Source: Pseudopyrenochaeta lycopersici (Eukaryota > Ascomycota > Dothideomycetes > Pleosporales > Pseudopyrenochaetaceae). From it: a stretch of DNA of 64,000 nucleotides. Both the position numbers and the translations under genes were made by a program. The DNA lies in contig NHZP01000030.1 of NCBI GenBank assembly GCA_003313425.1, positions 248,001-312,000 on the forward strand, read 5' to 3'. Below, one piece after another: positions 21,494 through 31,541 of this stretch. Position 1 is the first letter of the stretch. The number at the start of each line of letters is the position of its first letter. Below the pieces are notes generated by a model that did not search any database, was not told the origin of the DNA, and saw only the letters and a program-made list of their open reading frames with translations.

Positions 21494-23610
21494 ATGCTGA
21501 ACATGTATTTGCCGTTCACAGTGACTGTACTGATTGCAGTAGCGACCTTGCTTCAAGTAGCTCTTGGCGATGAGTACGAGTATGTCATTGTAGGGTCAGG
21601 ACCTGGGGGCGGCGCTTTGGCGTGAGTGAATTTTATTCATCCCTATGATGAGAGCTGACAATGGTAGTGCAAACCTCGCGCGCGCGGGGCGTTCCGTGTT
21701 CTTGATAGAAGCTGGAGATGATCATGGCGATGAACTCGTCCAGCAGGTTCCGGCTTTGTATCCCTCACCGGCCGCGTTCTCCACAGATGAGGATCCGCTA
21801 ATCGGATATTAGTCACTCTCGCGCTGCAGAAGATGAAAGGATGAATTGGGCTTTCTTCGTTAATCACTATAGCAACACTACGCAAGCTTATCGCGACTCA
21901 AAATACACATGGAAGAAGCCTGACGGCAGCTACTACGTTGGCACTTCTCCCCCATCAGGGTCGAAGCCTCTCGGAATCCTGTATCCTCGCGCGGCTACAC
22001 TAGGCGGATGTAGCACCCACAATGCTATGGGCATGAAATACCCTCCAGACAGTGACTGGGAATTCATCGCCAAACTGACTGGTGACAAAAGCTGGCGAGC
22101 AGAAGAGATGAGGAAGTATTTTGTGCGCCTTGAGAGAAATCACTACATTGAAGACCTAAACAGCGATCAAGCTAAAGGTCATGGGTTCGAGGGCTATCTT
22201 AGTAGCAACTACAATGAGTTTGAGCTATTTAGCATCCAGACTGGCTGGCTCGACTTCATCAAGGAGATATTCAAAAGAATCGGTCTGCCACCGCCAGGTA
22301 CAGTAGCCGAGGTTTGGGCATACCTACGTAGTAGAGACGCGAATGGCCTAGATCCGGATCGATACGCAGGAAACCAAGTACAAACTTCAGCTGTGCATGT
22401 CGATGAGAAGCGACGAAGAAGCAGTGCGCGGACGTACCTGCGTAATACGCTTGACGCTAAGCACGAAAATGGCACACAGATGTACCCACTCACTGTTAGT
22501 CTAAACTCTCTTGCCACAAAGGTTCTCTTCAAAACGGCTTCGAAAACCTCCCGGAAGACCCCAAAAGCAGTCGGTGTGGAATACCTTGTGGGCCAAGCGC
22601 TCTATCACGCAGACAAACGCTACAACGGTACGCAAAGCGGCGTGCTCAAGAGCGTGACTGCAACCCGCGAAGTTATCATATCAGCCGGTGCGTTCAATAC
22701 TCCGCAACTCCTTTTACTCTCGGGCATCGGCCCAAAGGACGACCTCAAACGCTTCAAGATCCCTCTTGTTGTACACTCGGGCAACGTCGGCAAGCAACTA
22801 CAGGATAACTACGAAGTCGCTACTCTGGCCCAAGCCTCCATACCTCATCGCTCAATACGTGAGAACTGTACCTTGTCTGCGACCAACGACCCGTGTCTCG
22901 CTGAATGGCGCGACAACGGAACAGGCCCGTACGGCATTGCTGCAAACCCACTGGGAATGCTCTACCGTTCAAACCAATCCCAGACAGAAGATGCTGACCT
23001 GTTCATGTCTGGAACTGTGGGCGCAGGCTTGAGGGGCTTTTGGCCGGGATATTCACAAGCTACTCTTCCGCCGAATACTTCGTCTGGAGTGGTTATCAGG
23101 ATGCAGAGTCACAACAAACATGGCTATGTCCGTCTGCGATCAGCAGACCCACGGGAACCACCTGAGATCAATTTCAACTATTTCCCTGGCTTTTTTACGC
23201 CCAAACGCGTAGATACTGACCTGCAGGCTATGGTAGAGGGCACGGAGTACCTCATCGACATCTTCAGAGCCCTTCCGTCTCCGTACGGTCCTTATACAAT
23301 AATCTCGCCTAACCCAAGGCTCGACTTGAAACAAGCCATCGCAGATGAAGCGTTCTCGCACCACGCGAGCTCGACGTCTCCTATGGGCAAGAGTATAAAA
23401 GACTCTGTTGTTGACTCTAGATTCAGGGTCCACGGCGTCGATGGGCTGCGCGTTGTGGACGCGAGCGTCTTTCCGAAACCGATTGGCGCGTTTCCGGTGC
23501 TGCCGGTATTCATGGTCAGCGAGAAGGCGAGTGATGTTATTCTTAACGATGCTAGGGAGGATAAGGGTGAACACAAAGGGTCTGGTGAGATAGGCGCGGC
23601 ATTGTGGTAG
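21494..23610 (+). CDS. Secreted GMC-family FAD oxidoreductase
   Basis: Three exons: 21494-21621, 21668-21757 and 21813-23610 (introns 46 and 55 nt), giving about 671 residues. The second join restores VPAFHSRAAEDERMNWAFF, the usual sequence between FAD site and core; without it the frame stops. A hydrophobic N-terminus ending in VALG is a signal peptide, so the enzyme is probably secreted. The dinucleotide-binding motif is VGSGPGGG. GMC signature 1 is around ATLGGCSTHNAMG and signature 2 is GAFNTPQLLLLSGIGP. Near the C-terminus HHASSTSPMG (about 589) supplies one active-site His; the second catalytic His/Asn expected near GAFPVLPVF (631-639) is not evident. Such enzymes oxidise alcohols or sugars and produce H2O2; the substrate is unknown. 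It lies in the AT-rich accessory block. Confidence 0.88.
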
Positions 23611-24683
23611 GCATCTCCGCTTTCAATCGTCTTCAAACACTCTTCGCATATAGTGAGGCCACCTGCCTAGTCACAATGCCGGTCACGAAGGATTCGTGTT
23701 GTTTCAAAGGAATTGATTCAAGGTCCGTCCTTGCGTCGCGAGATGCACGGTGTGGGGAGACAAAAGAAGGAGTACTTTAACTTCGAGCAAATACAACGTT
23801 TCTTAGAGATGATGATTCTTTGCTGTTTTCCTGGTGCAATATTTTCTATAACTTCCTGAGATACTCTGCATGGAGTTTAGTACGAATATTACGATAGCGC
23901 TACAACTCTTTCTGCGTCTGACTCGTGGAGCTCTCTTTTATGATAAAACTTAGGTCTTTCTATACACTAACGCTATCTTCTGCTTTTCTAAGTTACTCGT
24001 GAATGTCCATATTCAATCCCTAGATACTAACTTTGATGCTATAGAATTGTTATCTGACCTATCGCTGGTGCGGCGCGCAGATTCGTGCAATCTCGCTACT
24101 TCGGTCGATATCTCTGATTGAAGCGGCTCACGAGTTAAATAGAGCAATGCATCTACATATATTATAGCATTGTAATTAATTTATGTCATTCGTATCTTCA
24201 ACCTTGTCAAATATCAGCTGACAAGTCAGTTGCCTTCCCTTATACCAGAATTGCTCAAGTCCGCGAGATTAGGCATCAAGATTGTAATCTGGTACGTTTC
24301 TCTGCGATTTCCCTTTAAACGTGGTTTAACATCTGGACCAATGCCTTATTGTCTTATTATCTAACGATCTTTACGCTCTCTGGAAAGGTTGCTGAAGCCA
24401 CGTCATCGAACAGATGTGGACAGCACTTGTAGCCAATGTATCGGCAGGTGGCTGATGTTGTGTAACGCAAGAGCGTCTCACGAGACTTTGACATACTTTA
24501 GAAGGCGAAAGGAGCGGGGACTTCTATTTAGGATGGAACGCGGGCAGATCTAGACATGCCATATCGCAAGTTTATTTATTCATGCATCCAACTTCTCGCA
24601 GTCAGCAATTTCAGATAGCATCATCACATCTATATACTTGCTGCTAGCTCCGACAAAAGGTTGAGTAAGGTTTCTTTTCACGC
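23611..24683. other. AT-rich intergenic, no gene seen
   Basis: About 1.1 kb, visibly AT-rich with many stops in all frames. Could be decayed repeat sequence, but no termini or coding remnant is recognisable. Confidence 0.55.
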
Positions 24684-27083
24684 ATGGCGACATCTGTGCC
24701 TTCAAATGAGTCTATTTCACCTAAACTATCGCCAATAACAGGAGACGAAGAGCACCTCGGTCAAGTTTCTGAGTGCACAGTCGCTGAGGACGAGAATTGC
24801 GAGGTTTGCGAGGTTTGCGACGAAAAGCAGGGCGAAAAGTATTGCGGAAAGTGTAAGCTGATCTTCTGCGAGGATTGTTGGGCACAATGGGCCAAGCATC
24901 GCAAGAATGACCGTAGTCATCCCATTGTGTCTTATCAAGAATAGTGAGCTTTCCTTTCCACTTTCACATCCATAAACGATTGAAAATTAATTCTAAAAAG
25001 CAAATTGTACAAACAGATTACAAATCCACAATGGACACTCGAGGAGTGGCAACAGCAGCATGAGCAGGACCTACTCTCTCTCTGGTTTTCTATTAATCGG
25101 AGGGACAACGGAAAATTGTGTCTCGAGGAATTTCCCAAGTTTGATGAATTGGTAAAAGATCACCAGAGGAAGAACGAACGAAAGTCTCTATGTTTTTCCC
25201 AGCTCGTTTCTTTCATCGGTAACACCGGGGCGGGCAAGAGTACCTTGATCCGCGTACTCATGCAACAGCCGTGGGATATTAGCCACCTACGAATATTGGA
25301 GAAGCCATCGGTTTGTCTTCCAATCGGTGGACGTCAAGGAGACACAGTGCCCACTTCCGGAGATGTACATCTCTATGCGGCCCCCTACACAGACGCTGCG
25401 CAAGACTGGCTTCTCTTACTATATGCTGACTGCGAGGGCTTCCATGGGGGAGGCCAGCCCCCTGCCGCGCTCAAGGAGAAAAAACGTATCTTGAGCATTA
25501 TTCAAGAAGCGATTAAGGACAAGACTGCTAGTTCTGTTAGATGGGTAAGACAAGCGATCTGGTTCCTCGATAAGCCTCGCGAGTGGACCTTGAATCTCGA
25601 CGGAAACCGAGAGGACGCTGTCAGGGAGCTATTCCCGCGTCTACTATACAACTTTTCTGACGTGGTAGTCCATGTCATAGCTTGTCAAGCATCTAGGATG
25701 TTGGAGAACGACATAGCAAAACTTCTAGAATGGGCCCAGAACTCACAGAAAACGGCTGTCAAACGAGTCATTCTTCCGCACCTGATCGTGGTGCTAACCT
25801 TTTCCTCGGATGAGTTGTCGCAAATTGATCCTGACAAGACCACTTCTGATATTCTTGGTGAGCATCTGCCGGCTCTAGAAAGCAATGACATTATCAACAA
25901 GTATCGGCGAATGCTCGACCAACTGCGACCGACGCGTATCACGAATCTGAGCGACATGCTAGGGCACTGCTACTCCTCTGTGAAATTCATTCGAATCCCA
26001 TATATGGAGAATCAATATCTATTCTCAAAGCAACTCCAGTTACTTGATTCGTTCATCCGCGAGGCAGCAGCCAAGGCCGAGCGCACGAAGACGGAAGCGG
26101 GATGTTTTCTTACATCGGAGATTGAGAAGCAGATGTTCAGAATGGCCTTTGACCATTATAAAGACAACTTAGAGAAACCATTCGACTTCCTGGAAAGCCT
26201 GTTTTCTGCGCGTCCCTTGGAAGATAGTTTCTCGGCCAGCTTCTTCGCCGTACTAAAAATGGCCTTGGTAGCATATCGCTCTACAGCTACAAGTCCATCA
26301 GCACCTGAATTTTGTTGCGCTGTTACCCCCGTCCTATGCTCTACTATCGCCCTTGACTACTATCGGTCTAGTGAGAAGTATCCCGGAAAGTTGAGTGATA
26401 TCTACACTGGTAAAACTATAAACTCGCAATGCATCGGCGAAAGGGAAAACGACACGGCGACGTACCAATCTCAAGTGGCGAAGGCAATCAACGACTTTTT
26501 CGATCAGGCGTGCCCATGCGAGTTTGTCAGCAAAGATAAAAGGCAGTGTGTCAACGTCCGCCTGAAGCACGATGAGGTATATATGCACCAAGACATCACC
26601 ACCGGAGAGGTCATAGGCTACGGACCATTCGATTCAGCATTTGTAGACAATTTGAAACGCTGCTGGAACGATGAGATCGACAAGTCTTTCCGTGAGCTGG
26701 ATGGCTTTCAAGGAAAGTCTGATGCAGTCGTGCGTCCCGAAGAGCAGTCGAACGCGCAATTAAAGACGACTTGGTCTGCCCACTGCATAAATCTTCAAAA
26801 ACTTTACTCTACAATACCCAAACTAGACATAAGAAAGATTGGGACTTGCTCCTGGTGTCTGCGCGACAAGCAGCCGCAGTCGCTCAGGTGCGAACATCGG
26901 ATCTGTTGGGGATGTGCAGAGCTCGTGGGTGATTACCTCACCGATTCCAACAACAAGATTAGCATCCCTATTCGGAGTTGTGATCTCCATTCGAATCGTA
27001 TTAGGTTTGAGAGACCGAGTTACATCACCAAAGTTCGCGATAGTGGGGCTCTTGTGTTACGCCAAAGACACCTTGAGAGGTGA
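24684..27083 (+). CDS. GBP-like GTPase / RING protein, paralogue lacking the patatin module
   Basis: Exons 24684-24943 and 25001-27083 with a 57-nt intron; about 780 residues. Order as in the gene at 1-2839: B-box-like finger (Cys 42, 45, 54, 57, 62, 65; His 72, 79), a WFSINRRDNGK segment, Walker A GNTGAGKST (160-168), DCEG (230-233), a helical region with IRIPY, CPCEF, and a RING-like finger (about 703-750: CSWC, CEHRICWGC). Paralogue identity looks low (perhaps a quarter to a third by eye), so the duplication is old. The protein stops at HLER where the relative has SLDG and enters the patatin domain. The bases AG-GTGAGT at 27078 form a good splice donor in the same phase as the relative's, so an unseen downstream exon is possible, but no patatin sequence is visible in the next 1.2 kb. 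Cytosolic; function unknown. Confidence 0.8.
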
Positions 27084-28321
27084 GTGTTACGACCAAGGGG
27101 AAGAAGTACGACAGAGCAAGAAGCGGCGGTAAGGTTGATGCTGGCAAGCCAGATAGCTTTATGATTAGAATCACGTGGCTACATGCAGATCAGAAGTAAG
27201 GGGAGGGAGCAGCGATCTTGGTAACAAGTATATTTTACAAGCAGTGCAAAAGTCCAGATAGATAGTTCGCGGTTATAGTTCCTTGTTAACAGAGAAGTCA
27301 TATATTGGCAATCATAATCTTTTTAATTTATCCTACCAACGCGCTTTCCACACTTCGTTCAACGTTACCCTCTGAATATCTACAGCTACGCTCAGTCTAT
27401 CCCAATCTATACCTGCTTCGCGTAGTAAGTGATACACTCTCCGTATCATTGTGCAAACGCTCGATTGACCTTACCCATTTCAGCTCGCTATAGTAGTGAT
27501 GATGATACAGAGGAGGAGACGAGGAGAAGACTATGGCACAGCAAGGGAGGGCGTAAAAGGACACCGTGGAAGCAATGAACCTAGGCATGCAATAGTGCCT
27601 TCTAAGCAAAGGAACAATAGGCTACATTTAGGCAAAGGAGGCGCTTAGATCAAAGTGAAAGTATTATTCAATACGATAGCTATGTAAGCAGACTCGAAGC
27701 GCACTAATGTACTGCAACCCGTACCTTATAATAGCCTTGTATCATAGATGGTAAATAGCTAGAACATAGTTCTATATTATTTAAATCCCAACATCACAAC
27801 AGGCGGAGGATTTAAAAAGTTTGGAGGATAAAGTCGTCTCGCGACAACGTGCGTCTCGTAACCCAGGGCTGTACCTTGGTTGCTTTCTGTTCATTGTGCC
27901 CATGGCATGACACTAGCCCTTCGCTCTCCGCTTGTATTTAAAACAACAATCAGATAGGAAATTGCTACGCAGTGTAGCCCAGTGCAAGCATATTTTGCTA
28001 GTCGTGTTCTCGACCTCGTTTTTCACAGTCACTGCTTCAGCCTGACTGTTTTGTTTGTCACTCACCGCGCAATTGGTTGGGGCGCAAAGTCACCACAATA
28101 GTAAGCGGTGCGCCTGGTGTACATGCGTCGGAGCTCAATAAATACCGCCTAATTCACGTTGTTTTTTATTTCAGTACTTGCATTTTTATTCCTTTACTCC
28201 AATAAGCTTGATACGAATCATTGTGTACGGTATATCACTTAAGTTTTATCATTTACAATCCTGAGCATCCACGCTACTTCACCTATACTACAACTTCAAA
28301 CCGTCTCCTCACCTATTAATC
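27084..28321. other. AT-rich intergenic, no gene seen
   Basis: Follows the truncated GTPase gene. Searched by eye for patatin GxSxG or DGA motifs; none found. No intact mobile element. Confidence 0.55.
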
Positions 28322-28918
28322 ATGCCAATTACCTTATTCTTCCTCCTAATCATTACCTCCTTGCTCTGCTCCGTTTCGGGTGCTCCCACCACCCGAAGCT
28401 ATGGCGAATCTCCCATTCTCATCGAGACTCTGGAGCGCCGCCAATACAACCGCACCCGAGGGGCATTCGCCAAATGCGAAGCCAACGAAGGCAAACCCGG
28501 AGGCGTGATCATGTGTTCTGCGATTAATTTTAGCGCAGGCTGCCACTGGTGAGTAGACGTTGTGGCACACCAACTACACCACAGCATAAACTGATTCACC
28601 TCCCTGCCGCAGGCATCCCCCGAGCAGCGAGTGCCATACCTTCGGCGGCAAGGTGAACAAACGTCCACGGTCCTTTGGTCCTGATTATGGCGGTTTTTGC
28701 AACTTCTACCTCAGCAATAATTGCGTGGGTAACCCTGTGCCTGCAAAGTACGGTAGCATAGGACAGTATGAGTGAGTGCGCCCATACCTATCTGCTAGTT
28801 TACCAATCATATGAGAACGACTTGGGTGCTGACCAATGGTAGGGATATGAGATGTCCTGGTATCTTGGATTCGCGAACCCCATTCTGGTATAATAGCATG
28901 AAGTGCTTTCCTAGCTAG
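28322..28918 (+). CDS. Small secreted eight-cysteine protein, copy A
   Basis: Three exons, 28322-28548, 28613-28771 and 28843-28918 (introns 64 and 71 nt), giving about 153 residues. A strong signal peptide (leader LFFLLIITSLLCSVSG, cleavage before APTTR) is followed by eight cysteines in the contexts KCEA, MCS, GCHW, ECH, FCNF, NCVG, RCPG, KCF. The last exon reads MRCPGILDS...MKC. Copy B at 30375 shares all eight cysteines and the PGG, SSEC and MRCPG motifs. No named domain is recognised. Size, secretion and cysteine content fit an apoplastic effector or antimicrobial-type protein; this is inference. The second intron splits the codon just before DMRC. Confidence 0.8.
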
Positions 28919-29423
28919 GTGTCCCGAAAAAAACGGTCTGTCATATGCATGAGATCAGTCATAGTGCATTGTATCTTGGCTTTAAGAGATTGGGAAATGA
29001 TCGAATCTGGATTCTGCTTGTTTACGCACTTCTGCGTGACTAAATTTGTATTTAGACTTGTGAAACGATGTTCAGCTGGGTTGTGGCGTCTCTCGGTGTC
29101 TAGAGATTGGGAGTTCATTTGGTTTAGATGCAAGTTTTTTGGAAGTGAGCATTGTCGAAAGACTTCAGGTTACAAAAGAGCTAGATATGCGACTTTGTAA
29201 CATTGATAGTAACTTGATGGCTTTGTATTCATCACCCTTAGATACCGTACTAGGCCGAAACTAAGGCATACCAGGACTGTTTACATAGAATAGCGCTAAA
29301 ATCTTACCATTAACGTACCTTCCTGCCTTGAATTTCCAGGCTCCAACATTGCAGTAACGCATTGATGGTCCATGTAACCTTTTTCGCGGTACTATTTCCG
29401 TTCCTCTCGAACTAACTAGCTCA
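28919..29423. other. Intergenic between copy A and decayed copy
   Basis: No gene seen; a 93-codon open frame at 28919-29200 has no recognisable feature. Confidence 0.5.
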
Positions 29424-29660
29424 ACATCCACACTCTAAAGTCAATCAATGCTCTACCAAGTCTCGCTGCTGTTGCTACACTTTTCGCAGGTAAAAACACT
29501 TTTTGGCTGCAAAACCTCGAACCTTTCAGCCCTTGTACCGCCGAGCCAGGGCCATCTGGTGGAATCCTCTACAGCCCTGAACCCTGACTCCATGAGTAGT
29601 TCTACTCCACACGCGCAATGCAAACAGTACGCTCCCGATATTGTCAACCTGTGTCTATAG
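29424..29660 (+). pseudogene. Decayed third copy of the eight-cysteine secreted protein
   Basis: The leader GTCAATCAATG matches GTCAATCATG at the start of copy B with one extra A. One frame reads LPSLAAVATLFA (signal-like) and then PCTAEPGPSGGILYSPEP, aligning with ACPPSAGAPGGIYICHNP of copy B, and then hits a stop. Another frame continues with AQCKQYAPD, aligning with SECYQFGRP. Where copy A has donor CACTGGTGAGTAG this copy has CTCCATGAGTAG, so the GT is lost. The ATG at 29448 is out of frame with the signal-like part. Frameshifts and stops make it non-functional as read. Confidence 0.65.
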
Positions 29661-30374
29661 GCTGAGATGTAGTTCGGCATTGCATCTTCGTCCGAAAGCC
29701 AAGACGTACAGATTAGATCATGTAGCCAATTAACGCAGAACTCCGGTCGAGCATCGTGTATGGACAGGGGTAATTCTGAAAATGCTAAAAATGAGTGGGG
29801 GAGTTGAGTATCCCGCTTGCAAAAGCCGACACACCCAACTGGTATGCAAGCGTCCCTTGCCAAAACTTTCCAGCGTCCCATGTCTCCCAGAATACATGTG
29901 TGGGATAGTGCACACTGAACTGCTTTGTGGTTCAGTTCCAGTTAGACAGCAGACTGATTTAGATCTAGGGTATTTCCATGTAAACTGCTAGCGTATCTTT
30001 CGTCTGCTGACAGAGATGTAATATCTCTACGGGCGTTGAGTACAAATCGGAACAGGATAGTGTTCGAGATGTCTGTGATGATTGGCCGAGTTGGTAGAAC
30101 CTGGCTCGACATCACACAATTCGGGTCGCAAGCACTGCGGAGAACACGGAGAACTGGTGCTTCCGAGGATTGGCAATGCCAAAACAAAGTTTGGCGAACG
30201 CATGATTTGTTTAAGCGAGGAATAAACGAACTGGAGACTCGGTATCTATTTTAGTGTCCAAGCGGTGAAGATGTTCACGGTGAACAAATATAAAATGCTA
30301 TTTCCTTATCGTGACCACGCTTCGACTTGTCAGCGCTGCCTACGAGCGCCAAATCGTGTAGTAAATAGTCAATC
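29661..30374. other. Intergenic upstream of copy B
   Basis: No gene seen. Short open frames on both strands only. Confidence 0.5.
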
Positions 30375-30857
30375 ATGTCTACACTAATCGTCATTTTGCT
30401 TACCTGTGCGACCATGTCACATGCTCTTGACTCCTACGGCGCATGCCCACCAAGCGCCGGTGCACCCGGTGGTATATACATATGCCATAATCCAAATTTC
30501 CAAGGACCAGACTGCTTCTGGCGGGCCCCTAGCAGCGAGTGCTATCAATTCGGGAGGCCCTACTTTGCTCGGCCAAAATCTTTGGGTCCTGATCCAGGTG
30601 GCTACTGCGAGTTTTTCATGAACGACAACTGTACGGGAGAGCCATCTTTTGTTCAGGGATTTGCCGATGGCTACCAAGGCGACCTCAAGTAAGGAAACTA
30701 GGCAATAATAACCTGGAATGAGTATACTGACCTACTCAGGAAGATGAGGTGTCCTGGCGTTCTGGATACAATCTATCCGTCTTGGTACGACAGTATGAAA
30801 TGCTATGCTGAGAGGAAACCTTTGAAGGCCATACGTGGTACTTCATGGAAGGCTTAG
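30375..30857 (+). CDS. Small secreted eight-cysteine protein, copy B
   Basis: Two exons, 30375-30688 and 30740-30857, with a 51-nt intron (branch TACTGAC), giving about 143 residues. Signal peptide: LIVILLTCATMSHA, probable cleavage before LDSYG. Mature cysteine contexts are ACPP, ICHN, DCFW, ECY, YCEF, NCTG, RCPG, KCY, collinear with copy A. The single intron sits at the same place as the second intron of copy A, just before (K/D)MRCPG. The first intron of copy A, at CHW, is absent here (CFWRAP is contiguous). A basic tail of about 17 residues after the last Cys is unique to this copy. Function unknown; secreted effector-like by features. Confidence 0.82.
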
Positions 30858-31541
30858 TGCAATCAGGAAGCGTGAGGTGTGTATTGTTTAATGACTGATA
30901 TTGTTCTGAGTGATACTTGAATTACTCGTATTACTACAGCTCATTCCTCTATCATATCACAGGCACAGCCTAATGTTGAGGAGCTTCTCAACATAGTCAT
31001 CTCTCGAATCCTTAACTGTTAATGTTATTCGCGTTACTTACATATCCTTTCATTGTTCTCTGCTTGAAGAAGAAAGCTTGTCCGTCGATCAATAGCCCCG
31101 TGATGCATACAATGCATCACTTCCATCAAACAGCTCGTCAGGTGGGACGTATTTGTGGTCAGAATCGAATTGGAACGGAAATACACTAGCAGGAACCAAT
31201 TAAACATTGCACAATTTATCTCGTCGATGGTAGTGACAAGGTCTGATACATACGACCAGACTTACACACTATGTGCGATTTCTTTCCGTGCAAGGGTGCA
31301 ATTGCACCACGGTTGGTATGGGTGGGTGTTCAGACCAGAAGTATGGGGGAGGGAAGGGAACTCGGACCAGAGCGGATTGAAGGCAACAGGATGCAAAAAT
31401 CTGTGATACTTTTGATTGTGATTTACAGTAGGCGTGCATCTTATGTGATGCGATGCTATACAATAAGGAAACAGCGCCGACTGACGCAATGCGATGGCAT
31501 ACCTCAATGCCCATATCAGTTATCCCACCTCTTTATTCATA
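30858..31541. other. Intergenic, no gene seen
   Basis: Convergent region between copy B and GPI13. The many short open frames here have no recognisable content. Confidence 0.6.
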
